The notes: generated from the sequence alone by a model not told the origin. A DNA stretch of 64,000 bases from Bacillus cereus (GCF_025917685.1 NZ_CP089518.1:4217001-4281000), one strand, 5' to 3'; positions 50,722 to 58,662 are shown, numbered from the stretch's first letter. Program-made: numbers and translations.

Positions 50722-51030
50722 TTATTCTTTCCCTCCAACTATAATAATGTATGCACATACCTCTATAGATTAAGACCTTCATTATCTCTTTTTTGAAATA
50801 ACAAATGTACAAATAATCTTCTAGCAAAAGCTTTCAGATATAATGTTCCAATCTACTAATTGTCTAAAAGACAATTACGGTATATTTTGTTCGAGAATAA
50901 TATGAAACATATTAAGTAAGAGAATTATACTTCTCTTCTCTTACAAACAGGCAGATTTCTGCCTTTTGCAACCCTTACATTATAACATAGAATATGCTCG
51001 TTTCAATAACTGAACGATTCTTTTTCATAA
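50722..51030 (-). promoter_or_regulatory. tig promoter and long structured 5' leader
   Basis: 309 bp without a gene. TTGAAA (51006-51001), 16 bp, TATAAT (50984-50979) read toward tig and predict a leader of about 250 bases. The leader contains GGCAGA / TCTGCC (50950-50963), AGAGAAG / CTTCTCT-type pairing (50920-50940) and TAATTGTCT / AGACAATTA (50858-50878). Its regulatory meaning is unknown. Confidence 0.55.
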
Positions 51031-52029
51031 TTATACGGGCAAATACCCTTCTCTTTCAATGCGTAATAACCATTGATAAGCAATATGAAATTCCTCAAAT
51101 TCAATATTGTATGCTGTCATAAGTTCTTCTTCATCAATAGCTAATCCGAAACGCTTTCTTCCAATTCTCTCTAAGACGGCAGCCCAAATTTCTACTTTAT
51201 CCATTAATAGAGGGAATGGGAAGGTGCTAATTTGTAATTCTTTCCAGTATGTAACCATTGCATCAAATATATCCGGATAATTTTGCTCTAATCGGCTTGA
51301 TAATTTATGTATTATTTTATCGGATTGCTCCTCATTATGACCTGTAAATGCCGGAATCACCTTTATCGTATTTCCAAACTTCTCTACTTCTATCTCTTCT
51401 TCTATTTGATTTTCTACCATCTTATACAAAATAGAAGTTTTCAAATAAGGGTGTTGCTTTTCCTCTATTAAAAATTTCTTTAAAGCAGGAAGTGCAAGAT
51501 CCAGGTCTTTTAATGAAAGTTTCTGGATCACTCTTAGCTTTTGACCAAAGTTCCCTCCAAAAAGTTCATTAGTAAACTCGTCTAATTCAAAATCCGAATC
51601 AACTAGCGACGCGTCTTCCTCATTTAGCATACCTTCTGCAAATAAAGCGAGCTGCGCTAATTTTTCCTTTTGCTCGGGCATTATGTCTTTCGTTTGCAAA
51701 ACTTTTTCGACAGTTTCAATAACACCTTCATAATCATTTGTTTGAACTAAAATCGTCACATACGTTTCAAGAATGTCACCAAATAATACAGCTCCCGTTT
51801 CAAGCAACTGCTCACATTTTTCTTTCGCTTCTTCCATATGCTTTAATTCTAACAAACAAATAACCGAAGCTAATTCTGTTTGTTCCGTTTCCGCATTATA
51901 CTGACGTAATATTTCAAAGCAGCGCAATGCATCTTCGAATTTCCGCTCTTTCAACGCTAAAAAACCTTCATCAATATAGCGTGCTGATAGTTGCGGAAAC
52001 AATACGACCGTATTTTCTTTTTTATCCAT
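51031..52029 (-). CDS. ysoA: TPR-repeat protein YsoA
   Basis: 332-residue soluble protein of the YsoA/YpiA type. N-terminal tetratricopeptide-like helices (residues about 12-110, IDEGFLALKERKFEDALRCFEILRQY) are followed by a mostly helical domain without recognised catalytic motifs. In B. subtilis ysoA also lies upstream of tig. Function is unknown. The start MDKKENTV has AAAGAGGCG upstream. Confidence 0.85.
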   Translation of the reverse strand: MDKKENTVVLFPQLSARYIDEGFLALKERKFEDALRCFEILRQYNAETEQTELASVICLLELKHMEEAKEKCEQLLETGAVLFGDILETYVTILVQTNDYEGVIETVEKVLQTKDIMPEQKEKLAQLALFAEGMLNEEDASLVDSDFELDEFTNELFGGNFGQKLRVIQKLSLKDLDLALPALKKFLIEEKQHPYLKTSILYKMVENQIEEEIEVEKFGNTIKVIPAFTGHNEEQSDKIIHKLSSRLEQNYPDIFDAMVTYWKELQISTFPFPLLMDKVEIWAAVLERIGRKRFGLAIDEEELMTAYNIEFEEFHIAYQWLLRIEREGYLPV

Positions 52030-52193
52030 ACGTTCGCCTCTTTTTCTAGATTTTAATTATCTTCAAAGTAAATATATCAAATGCGTAATGAGAACACAAC
52101 ATTCCAAAACCATTCGTTTGAAATATAAGAATATTTAATTTTTATATCAGAAAATCAACAACCTTTTAAATAAAATTCATTTTTCACAAACAA

Positions 52194-52222
52194 AAACCCT
52201 CAGCAACAGAAGCAGAGGATTC
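52194..52222 (-). terminator. Terminator after the small membrane protein gene
   Basis: Imperfect stem AACCCTCAGC (52195-52204) / GCAGAGGATT (52212-52221), followed on the minus strand by TTTTTG. Confidence 0.65.
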
Positions 52223-52226
52223 ATCA

Positions 52227-52475
52227 TTAATGGAAAGCATTTATAATTGTGGGGTATATAACAAGGGTAATAATTTGGAGAACAATAATTGCCATAACAA
52301 TCATGCTAAAGTAGAAGATTGGTTTACTTCGCTTCATTAAAAACATAATAATAAGCATCGTACAAGCAAACAAACTTAAGAAGAACAAACTCGTTGTCGA
52401 ACTAAGTATACCACTCGGGACAAAGAACAATAATACTACACTACAAGTACCTATAATTCCGAATAACCATTCCAT
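52227..52475 (-). CDS. Small integral membrane protein of unknown function
   Basis: 82 residues with three hydrophobic segments (about 4-22, 28-47, 53-76) separated by short loops; KRSKP forms a positively charged turn before TM3. No family is recognised. The ATG is preceded immediately in frame by a stop, so the start is fixed. The purine-rich AGAGGGAAAGGGA is somewhat far (13 bases). It lies just downstream of a 34-residue peptide gene on the same strand, so the two may share a transcript. Confidence 0.6.
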   Translation of the reverse strand: MEWLFGIIGTCSVVLLFFVPSGILSSTTSLFFLSLFACTMLIIMFLMKRSKPIFYFSMIVMAIIVLQIITLVIYPTIINAFH

Positions 52476-52514
52476 TCATTCACTCATTCCCTTTCCCTCT
52501 CATGGTAGTTTTTT

Positions 52515-52619
52515 CTAAGCGATTAAATGTTTTACAACATCAACTACATACGTTAATTTCTCATACGCTACAAATCCAAAAGCAACTGTTAAACCCGTTA
52601 CGATTAATCCCTTCATCAT
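52515..52619 (-). CDS. 34-residue hydrophobic peptide, unannotated small ORF
   Basis: Reads ATGATG... to TAG: begins MMKGLIVTGLTVAFGFVAY and ends EKLTYVVDVVKHLIA. The strong ribosome site GAGGAGGAAGAA precedes the ATGs. One hydrophobic helix (residues about 4-19) follows a lysine, then a short amphipathic tail. There is a TATAAT box and response-regulator-like repeats upstream. A membrane-inserted small protein or a processed peptide are both possible. No family is recognised. Confidence 0.65.
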   Translation of the reverse strand: MMKGLIVTGLTVAFGFVAYEKLTYVVDVVKHLIA

Positions 52620-52640
52620 TTCTTCCTCCTCGTTTTATCG

Positions 52641-52715
52641 TTGTTACCTTCATTATAGAGGATTAGTAATTTGTTACCATCGAACTTCCTTACACTTACC
52701 TTACAGAATTGTAAG
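52641..52715 (-). promoter_or_regulatory. Activator-type promoter of the 34-residue peptide gene
   Basis: TATAAT (52657-52652) with a poor -35 sequence. Upstream lie CTTACA (52689-52694) and CTTACA (52700-52705), direct repeats 11 bp apart, with the second forming an inverted repeat CTTACA-GAAT-TGTAAG (52700-52715). TTGTTACC occurs twice (52641-52648, 52671-52678). TTACA-N4-TGTAA resembles sites used by BceR-like regulators. Which regulator acts here is inference. Confidence 0.5.
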
Positions 52716-52734
52716 CTTTCCAAAAATGAAAAAA

Positions 52735-52762
52735 ACACCTCATATTACTCGAGGCGTTTTCC
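52735..52762 (-). terminator. Terminator between lipoprotein gene and peptide gene
   Basis: AACACCTC (52734-52741) / GAGGCGTT (52751-52758), with a T run following on the minus strand. Confidence 0.65.
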
Positions 52763-52897
52763 GGAATTTCTCTATATTCATTTACAATTGATGCATTTTT
52801 ATAGTTTTTTATTTCACGCTATTAATTAACTCACTCATGCCGCGTGAATGAATCATCATTATTCAAATCGGTAACTTTTACCACCTTTGATCTCGGA

Positions 52898-53353
52898 TCA
52901 TATATAGAATGAATCGCAGAGTACAGTTTCCCCATCGATATAATTAACAGTCACACTCGTAATTGACGCAGAATATTCATACCGAACAGCTTCTTTTCCA
53001 TCTACTGTAGCCCACGAACTAGACTCCGCATTCTTTTGCAACTTTCCCGTGACTTCTTCCGCCGTCATACCTACGGATAAAGCATTAAAACTTCCAACGT
53101 TTAGCATACCACGATCACAATACTTCCCGTTCGAATCACACGTATTGAACGTTTGAAGTTCAGGCCTTGGCTTCACCGATTCCTCGGAATTTTTTACATT
53201 TTTTGCTTCATCCACCTTTTTATCAGTAGACTTCCCCTTCTTTTCAACCTGTTCACTCTTCTTTGGCGTTTCCTTTCCCATAGAAGTGTTATCTTGTGCG
53301 CATCCGACCAATAAACTTAACATCAGCACCCCTACTACAAAATACTTTTTCAT
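52898..53353 (-). CDS. Secreted lipoprotein, unknown function, with frameshifted 3' end
   Basis: N-terminal signal MKKYFVVGVLMLSLLVGCAQ with lipobox LVGC. A Lys/Glu-rich linker follows, then a compact domain (about residues 85-150: NALSVGMTAEEVTGKLQ, EAVRYEYSASITSVTVNYIDG) resembling the BLIP/SmpA-type fold of Bacillus lipoproteins. Start placed at the second ATG (AGGAG spacing 8). After VNYIDG a run of four G shifts the frame: removing one G continues GKLYSAIHSIYDPRSKVVKV to a stop at 52831. The 152-residue ORF therefore looks truncated. Confidence 0.65.
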   Translation of the reverse strand: MKKYFVVGVLMLSLLVGCAQDNTSMGKETPKKSEQVEKKGKSTDKKVDEAKNVKNSEESVKPRPELQTFNTCDSNGKYCDRGMLNVGSFNALSVGMTAEEVTGKLQKNAESSSWATVDGKEAVRYEYSASITSVTVNYIDGETVLCDSFYI

Positions 53354-53548
53354 ATTCATTTCTCCTGTTTATATTGTTAATTATGTAATAATAGCTATTT
53401 ACTCCTAATAGCACCTTAATTTCTATATGGTAGTATAGCAAAAAAAACAAAATATATATCCACACAATCACTATAGCTACAGCGATTCCAAATGTTTTTA
53501 TTACGACTCATAGTTTAGTTATTTCCAATTTTTATTTACACACATCAC

Positions 53549-53628
53549 TTTTAGACAAACAAAAAACCTTGTTATCAAAAGATAACAAGGTTTTTTTAGC
53601 GTCCCAGGAGAGATTCGAACTCCCGACC
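53549..53628. repeat. Attachment-site-like direct repeat, distal copy (displaced tRNA-Arg 3' end)
   Basis: 80 bp matching 55216-55295 with one mismatch. It contains the AACCTTGTTATC / GATAACAAGG terminator and the last 29 bases of tRNA-Arg (GAGTTCGAATC T-loop and acceptor), but not the rest of the tRNA. This is the signature of integration of a mobile element into a tRNA gene. Confidence 0.8.
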
Positions 53629-53668
53629 CGTCAATTACCGATATATAAACGATTCTTTCATCGCTTAC

Positions 53669-53743
53669 TGAACGTTCATTTGTGCGGTCAACTGACCATT
53701 TTTGTTAATTAATATTATACGCTATATAGTAGTTCTACATCAA
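53669..53743 (-). promoter_or_regulatory. Promoter with two palindromes inside the islet
   Basis: TTGATG (53743-53738), 18 bp, TATAAT (53719-53714), then downstream GGTCAACTGACC (53686-53697) and the perfect palindrome TGAACGTTCA (53669-53678). The arrangement resembles an auto-repressed regulator promoter of the TetR type. Only an eight-codon reading frame (ATGAAAGAATCG...) follows before the att repeat. Confidence 0.45.
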
Positions 53744-53867
53744 TGTTGAATACCTTTTTGTTCTATCGATTCCCTATCGAAAATTCTGACGCATTTAGAT
53801 GAATTCCCTTATCCACGGAATAAAAAATAATCGTCTTAAAATGCGAATCTCGGCGTACCTTTCCGCA

Positions 53868-54068
53868 CTATTTTATATATTTTGATTGCAGTCTTAATAT
53901 ATCTTCCTCTTCGCGAATGCCTGCCGATCCCTTCCTCACATTTTTTACGACAGTCCAATTCGGGTTAGTTTCATCACCGATGTTCTGTACTGTAAAGTTG
54001 CCGTCACCATATTTTCGGTGACCTTCTGCCAATTTCTCCGTTAAATCATTTTCTTTTGATCTCGCCAT
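53868..54068 (-). CDS. Small phage-like protein of unknown function
   Basis: 66 residues, highly charged: MARSKENDLTEKLAEGHRK at the start, NWTVVKNVRKGSAGIREEED near the end. No domain recognised. AAAGGGAGATGG precedes the ATG at normal distance, supporting translation. It lies 33 bp downstream of a phage-like fragment on the same strand, inside the tRNA-flanked islet. It is likely a remnant of the same prophage or phage satellite. Confidence 0.5.
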   Translation of the reverse strand: MARSKENDLTEKLAEGHRKYGDGNFTVQNIGDETNPNWTVVKNVRKGSAGIREEEDILRLQSKYIK

Positions 54069-54101
54069 ATTTGCGCCATCTCCCTTTTTTATACAACCTT
54101 C

Positions 54102-54404
54102 TTAAACTGTCCAATCAATCACACGTCCAGTCAATTGGAGATCCTCACTTTCCGCTTCTATTAATTCTAACACACTGCCGGGGATAAGTTCCGATAACGG
54201 CTGCCCAATCGTACTAGAAACGTTATTTTCTTTGAATTTGAATGATCTGACGCCAGTTACGCTAAATGATGCGATTCCTTGCCGCTGCATTTTGTTTGTA
54301 TCGTTATAAACAATTACTAAGTATGCGCTGAATTCACATATCGCATTATAGGGGATATCATATCCTTCGAATTGATTGTACAACGTTCGATCCGCCGAGT
54401 TCAT
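54102..54404 (-). pseudogene. Phage virion-like protein, 5'-truncated fragment
   Basis: Open frame of 100 codons from ATG (MNSADRTLYNQFEGYDIP) to VIDWTV. The same frame reads open upstream to about 54480 with good protein-like sequence (TYVISNEDWHDADDQKKVRL) but no start codon, so the gene appears cut at its 5' end. Beyond about 54480 sequence of the opposite orientation begins. The content resembles small phage structural/connector proteins; this is a weak recollection, not a domain hit. The ATG lacks a good ribosome site. Confidence 0.45.
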
Positions 54405-54460
54405 TAATCGTACTTTCTTTTGATCGTCCGCATCGTGCCAGTCTTCGTTGCTGATAACGT

Positions 54461-54728
54461 ATGTGTCGATATGTTGTTTTAACAGAATTCGATAAAATAG
54501 CTAACGAACTAGAAAGAGCTACGGAAAAATTTCGCACGGCGGATGCTGAATACGAAGATAATCCAATCAAAGGCGAGATAACAAATACTGTGGCTTCTTC
54601 AGAAAAAAGCCTTCTCCGAAATTGCGGAATCAGGTACCATTGTTAAAAGTAGGAACAAACCGCCATTTGAACATTTATTAGAAGAGATTCCACCAACGAA
54701 AATAAATGTAATAAGAAAAGAAGAATAA
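54461..54728 (+). pseudogene. Toxin-like C-terminal fragment with one-base frameshift
   Basis: Plus-strand reading frame EFDKIANELERATEKFRTAD...KGEITNTVASSEK runs to a six-A tract at 54603-54608. Dropping one A joins it to AFSEIAESGTIVK...INVIRKEE ending at a TAA at 54726-54728. That TAA is immediately followed by the AGGAGG site of the next gene. The 5' part is missing at about 54470-54490, where it abuts the phage-like fragment. The helical, charged sequence and the adjacent small acidic gene suggest the C-terminal end of a polymorphic (LXG-like) toxin; that identity is inference. Confidence 0.45.
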
Positions 54729-54740
54729 GGAGGCTTTTAT

Positions 54741-55097
54741 ATGGCATTACATGATACGGATCAAGTCGATTTAGTATTAATAGACGAGGATAATAAAGAT
54801 AATGTGTACTTAACAACCTTTGATGCTTTAGAGTGGAATAAAAGCGAAGAACTTGACGATAAACACATTTTACTTTTACAAGACAAAATCAATACATATT
54901 TAGGATTCATTGAAAGTGATGAAATTTATGAAAAAGTTCCAAGTACAATAGGAAGAACACAATTTATTATACAAGTGTATCCGCAGAATGAACCTAGTTT
55001 TTATGGGAAAAAGTTTTATAATATTGTAAGTGAACAATTAGGAGAATCTGGATATGGATTTGAGTTCCATCATAAACCTATTGATTCTTTAAATTAA
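54741..55097 (+). CDS. Putative immunity protein (DUF6572-like)
   Basis: 118 residues, acidic, intact, with AGGAGG seven bases before the ATG. The sequence ALHDTDQVDLVLIDEDNKD, then LTTFDALEWNKSEELDDKH, then LLLQDKINTYLGFIESDEI resembles the DUF6572 family. That family is found beside polymorphic toxins in Bacillus and is thought to serve as immunity; I recall this family and did not search it. It begins 13 bases after the end of the broken toxin-like frame, so it would be an orphan antidote. Confidence 0.65.
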   Translation: MALHDTDQVDLVLIDEDNKDNVYLTTFDALEWNKSEELDDKHILLLQDKINTYLGFIESDEIYEKVPSTIGRTQFIIQVYPQNEPSFYGKKFYNIVSEQLGESGYGFEFHHKPIDSLN

Positions 55098-55107
55098 ATA
55101 AGAGGAA

Positions 55108-55136
55108 TAGGGCGCATAAATGGTGCTCTTTTTTTA
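55108..55136 (+). terminator. Terminator after the putative immunity gene
   Basis: GGGCGC (55110-55115) / GTGCTC (55123-55128), with G-U pairs, followed by seven T. Confidence 0.65.
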
Positions 55137-55215
55137 ATGTGCTTTAATCTGTTACATATACTCATTAACATATATTCCGTTGTAGTATTTTCACACCTCT
55201 TGCACATACATCAAT

Positions 55216-55340
<125 letters not shown>

Positions 55341-55341
55341 A

Positions 55342-55415
55342 TGGAGCGGGTGAAGAGAATCGAACTCTCGACCAGAGCTTGGAAGGCTCTTGTTTTACCA
55401 CTAAACTACACCCGC
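55342..55415 (-). tRNA. tRNA-Gly (TCC)
   Basis: Acceptor GCGGGTG / CACCCGC, D-arm TAGTTTAGTGGTAAAAC, anticodon stem AGAGC / GCTCT enclosing CTTCCAA (anticodon TCC), T-arm GAGAG TTCGATT CTCTT, with encoded CCA at 55344-55342. One base separates it from tRNA-Arg. Confidence 0.95.
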
Positions 55416-55505
55416 ATATGTTATTTTATTTTTCTTCGTTAGCGCCGTTGCCCTATCGACAATATTTATTATATTCATAACCACTTATAAAGTCAACACT
55501 TTTTT

Positions 55506-55537
55506 AAAAGAGGATAATTTTTATTATCCTCTTTTAA
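55506..55537 (-). terminator. Terminator after ysnB
   Basis: Perfect 13-bp stem AAAAGAGGATAAT (55506-55518) / ATTATCCTCTTTT (55523-55535) flanked by T on the minus strand. It overlaps the ysnB stop region. Confidence 0.85.
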
Positions 55538-56030
55538 AAATTGCTTGTTCAACTAGCTGTCCGTCTAATGTTTCAAAACGAACTTCTATATGATTTTCAT
55601 CCATTTCTAATAAAGCGAATGTCTTTTCCACACGAGAGCGCGGGAGCAAAATACTTCCTGGATTAATAAATAAAATCCCATCAAGTAATTCTGCCCCTAG
55701 TACATGAGAATGTCCAAAGCACGCTACTTGTGCTCCTACTTCTTCTGCATGATACGCTAACGTTTGTAACGTCATTTTCACATTATGACGATGACCGTGT
55801 ACAACTAAGAAACGAATTCCATCTACATCAGTTACAATTTCATCTTGAAAGTTAGCATAATCACAATTCCCTTTTACAACATGGAAACCTTGTAGCTCTT
55901 CGTGAGCAGGCGTTAGCTCTGAATCACCACAATGAATCATGACATCTACTTTCCCTTCATATTTCTCTTTTAACTGCTGTAATTCCTTCACAGAGCTATG
56001 ACTATCGCTTACGATTAAAGCTTTCATCAA
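55524..56030 (-). CDS. ysnB: Metallophosphoesterase YsnB (YfcE/MJ0936 type)
   Basis: 168-residue calcineurin-like phosphodiesterase. Metal ligands in VSDSHSS (residues 8-12), IHCGDSE (about 33), KGNCDY (about 55), VVHGHRH (about 77) and FGHSHVLG (about 103). Homologues hydrolyse phosphodiester test substrates; the in vivo substrate is unknown. It follows rdgB by 10 bases, giving the operon rph-rdgB-ysnB. Confidence 0.92.
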   Translation of the reverse strand: MMKALIVSDSHSSVKELQQLKEKYEGKVDVMIHCGDSELTPAHEELQGFHVVKGNCDYANFQDEIVTDVDGIRFLVVHGHRHNVKMTLQTLAYHAEEVGAQVACFGHSHVLGAELLDGILFINPGSILLPRSRVEKTFALLEMDENHIEVRFETLDGQLVEQAIFKRG

Positions 56031-56040
56031 TTTCTCTCCC

Positions 56041-56658
56041 TTATTCTTCTAAAAACCATTCTGGGATTTTCTCTTCTAATTTACGAAGAGCGCGTCCACG
56101 GTGGCTAATGGCATTTTTCTCATCTGAGCTTAGCTCCGCCATCGCTTTTTTATATTCTTCTACATAAAAAATCGGATCGTATCCAAAACCATTTTCCCCG
56201 CGGCGCTGTTCTAAGATTTTCCCTTCACACGTTCCGTTTACAATAACAGGCTCTTTATCTGCTTCAGGGAAAGCAACCGCTAGCGCGCAGTAAAAACGAG
56301 CTGTACGTTTTTCTAAATCGATGTCAGTTAACTCTTGCAACACTTTATCGATATTCGCTTGGTCATCTTTCGGCTCTCCAGCAAAACGAGCTGAATATAC
56401 ACCCGGCTTCCCGTTTAAGGCATCTACAATAAGACCAGAGTCATCCGCAATTACGATGGAATTCAACTGTCTACTAAGACTGTCCGCTTTCAAAATTGCA
56501 TTTTCTTCAAATGTTTCACCAGTTTCTTCGACTTCTTCAATATGAGGAAAATCGTGTAAAGATTTCACTTCTAAATCAAATCTCTCAAATAACTCAGCAA
56601 ACTCACGTACTTTCCCAAGATTTTTCGTCGCTACAACAACTTGCTTCATATTTTCCAC
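56041..56658 (-). CDS. rdgB: Non-canonical purine NTP pyrophosphatase RdgB/HAM1 (YsnA)
   Basis: Removes ITP, dITP and XTP from nucleotide pools. N-terminal [17 protein letters not shown], metal/substrate motif [24 protein letters not shown] (with catalytic Asp about residue 70) and [21 protein letters not shown] at the end. 205 residues. It begins two bases after the rph stop. Confidence 0.96.
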   Translation of the reverse strand: MENMKQVVVATKNLGKVREFAELFERFDLEVKSLHDFPHIEEVEETGETFEENAILKADSLSRQLNSIVIADDSGLIVDALNGKPGVYSARFAGEPKDDQANIDKVLQELTDIDLEKRTARFYCALAVAFPEADKEPVIVNGTCEGKILEQRRGENGFGYDPIFYVEEYKKAMAELSSDEKNAISHRGRALRKLEEKIPEWFLEE

Positions 56659-56660
56659 CT

Positions 56661-57398
56661 CTACTCTATATGAGATACGATGTCACCTAACGCTTCTTTT
56701 TGCTTTTCAACAAGTTGGAAGATCCCTTGTTCCGCAGCATCAAGTAGTTCATTTAATTCTGCTCTGCTAAACGTCGCTTCTTCTCCAGTTCCTTGCACTT
56801 CAACAAACTGACCTTTTCCAGTCATAATAACGTTCATATCAACATCCGCTTTAGAATCTTCGGCATAATTTAAATCTAAAACGACACCTTGCTCTTCAAC
56901 AACACCTACTGACGTTGCCGCTAAATAATCTTTTACAGGAATTTTAGATACTTTGTCTGCTTGCAATAATTTTTCAAAAGCTAATACCATCGCTACATAA
57001 GCACCTGTAATTGAAGCTGTTCTCGTTCCGCCATCCGCTTGAATTACATCACAGTCAATCCAAACCGTTCTTTCGCCAAGCGCTTCTAAATCGACAACCG
57101 CACGTAATGCTCGTCCAATTAAACGCTGGATTTCCATTGTACGCCCTGTTACTTTCCCTTTACTTGACTCCCTGATTGTACGTTGCTCTGTCGCACGTGG
57201 AATCATTGAGTATTCTGCTGTTACCCAGCCTTTTCCTTCTCCACGCATAAACGGCGGTACACGCTCTTCAATTGTCGCTGAACAAATTACCTTTGTATCC
57301 CCAACTTCAATTAGTACCGATCCCTCTGGATGTTTTAAATAATTTGTATGAATATGTATATGGCGTAACTCTGCTTGTCCTCTACCATCTACTCGCAT
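56661..57398 (-). CDS. rph: Ribonuclease PH
   Basis: Phosphorolytic 3'-5' exoribonuclease trimming tRNA and other 3' ends. Characteristic [14 protein letters not shown] start, [40 protein letters not shown], and [21 protein letters not shown]. Start placed at the ATG with GAGGGGG eight bases upstream (245 residues). The 31-codon ORF extension is out of family. Confidence 0.96.
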   Translation of the reverse strand: MRVDGRGQAELRHIHIHTNYLKHPEGSVLIEVGDTKVICSATIEERVPPFMRGEGKGWVTAEYSMIPRATEQRTIRESSKGKVTGRTMEIQRLIGRALRAVVDLEALGERTVWIDCDVIQADGGTRTASITGAYVAMVLAFEKLLQADKVSKIPVKDYLAATSVGVVEEQGVVLDLNYAEDSKADVDMNVIMTGKGQFVEVQGTGEEATFSRAELNELLDAAEQGIFQLVEKQKEALGDIVSHIE

Positions 57399-57469
57399 AA
57401 AAATAACCCCCTCATAAATACTCTCATTAGTATAGCCAAATTTAAATGTACGATATGTATAACAATAAA

Positions 57470-57506
57470 AGAAGGGGAACTCAAAAAGCAATCCCCCTTT
57501 CTTACA
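57470..57506 (-). terminator. Hairpin between gerM and rph
   Basis: AAGAAGGGGAA / AATCCCCCTTTCTT, imperfect pairing over about 11 bp, T-rich downstream on the minus strand. It separates gerM from the rph-rdgB-ysnB genes. Confidence 0.6.
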
Positions 57507-57529
57507 TAATTATATCAAATTATTCACGA

Positions 57530-58579
57530 TTAAAAACTACCTGTATTCACGTTTTGTGGACGATCAACAGGTTTTGTTAACTTTTCACCTTTCTCATCCA
57601 TCAGATTCGCTTTCCCATTCACTTCAATAGAAACATTTTTCACACCTTGTTTTTCCGTTAAAGATAAGACTAACGACTTCAATACGTAATTTGAAATCAC
57701 ACTCTTGTCTTGGTTCGCAAATATATTTTCATTAAAGTTTAATGTAAGATTTCCATTTTGTAATTTCGGATTCGTAATAAGCTTAACTCCTGGATTAAAA
57801 TCATTCAGAAGCGATTGATGAATCGGTCCTTTTACAAGTTCATCTATAATTGCTGCATAATCATTTTCTTTCCCTTCTACAACGCGTCTTGTTACCGGTA
57901 CGTAATATTGCTGCTTATTATTATTTTGCGCCATAAAGTAAAGTGTAACCGGTTTTGTATGCGTTACATCTGCTACTTGTTCATCATCAAAGTTAATTCC
58001 ATTCGCACGACTTACACCTTCACCAAGCGGTGTACCCGCAACAGGCATCTTCGCTAACTTTTCACCATTTATTTGGAACTGCACTTGTTTTATTTCTGTA
58101 AATTGAGTCAAAGTCCACGCTACTGATTCAACAATTTGACGCTCTTCTTCCTTTGAATAATTTTTCATTTCTTTAGAGAAATCAATTACCGCTGTCCCAT
58201 CTTTTTTCAAATCCAAGGTCATCGTCGTATTCGCTGGAAGGACTGCTCGAAATCCATTCGGCAATAAATTTGTGACTGGTCCATCTTTCACAAGATACTC
58301 TAACGTTTGCTTTACAACTTCATTCGCTTTCGGAGTAGGCATTGCAATAGTTTGCGGTACGACATATCCATTTTTATCAACGAGGTATAACTCTCTATTT
58401 ACTGTTTGCCCTTGTTTATCTTTTTTAGCTGTTTCTTTCTTTTCACCTTCTGTATACGTAACTTTTTTCGGTGGATCAATTTGTTCTGTTGCTTTCTCTT
58501 GATTTAATAAGCCACACCCTGATAATAAAATCGCACTCACAGTAGCACCAACAACCCATTTAAAAGTGGATTTAGGCAT
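57530..58579 (-). CDS. gerM: Spore germination lipoprotein GerM
   Basis: 349-residue lipoprotein needed for normal sporulation and germination in B. subtilis. Signal peptide ending in the lipobox LLSGCGLL (C22). It contains two copies of the GerMN domain: residues about 60-190 (VKQTLEYLVKDGPVTNLLPNG, TMTLDLKKDGTAVIDFS) and about 205-335 (IIDELVKGPIHQSLLNDF, NGNLTLNFNENIF). The order murI-gerM-rph is conserved in Bacillus. AGGGGGG precedes the ATG. Confidence 0.93.
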   Translation of the reverse strand: MPKSTFKWVVGATVSAILLSGCGLLNQEKATEQIDPPKKVTYTEGEKKETAKKDKQGQTVNRELYLVDKNGYVVPQTIAMPTPKANEVVKQTLEYLVKDGPVTNLLPNGFRAVLPANTTMTLDLKKDGTAVIDFSKEMKNYSKEEERQIVESVAWTLTQFTEIKQVQFQINGEKLAKMPVAGTPLGEGVSRANGINFDDEQVADVTHTKPVTLYFMAQNNNKQQYYVPVTRRVVEGKENDYAAIIDELVKGPIHQSLLNDFNPGVKLITNPKLQNGNLTLNFNENIFANQDKSVISNYVLKSLVLSLTEKQGVKNVSIEVNGKANLMDEKGEKLTKPVDRPQNVNTGSF

Positions 58580-58662
58580 GCCATTCCCCCCTAAAATCTA
58601 AGTTTGTACTATTATGTATACGAGCTGTTTCATATTTTAGAACAAGCTATAGCTACTTACAC

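Larger units (their letters stand above)
53360..53867. other. Gap containing lipoprotein promoter region, att copy and truncated promoter
   Basis: 508 bp without a convincing gene. 53360-53548: AT-rich sequence upstream of the lipoprotein gene, no clear structure. 53549-53628: duplicated tRNA-Arg 3' end with terminator. 53669-53743: promoter with two palindromes. 53744-53867: nothing recognisable. Confidence 0.6.

Noticed and set aside
53600..53628. Second tRNA-Arg gene
   Set aside because: Only the 3' 29 bases are present; the D-arm, anticodon and 5' acceptor are missing. It is the displaced att copy.
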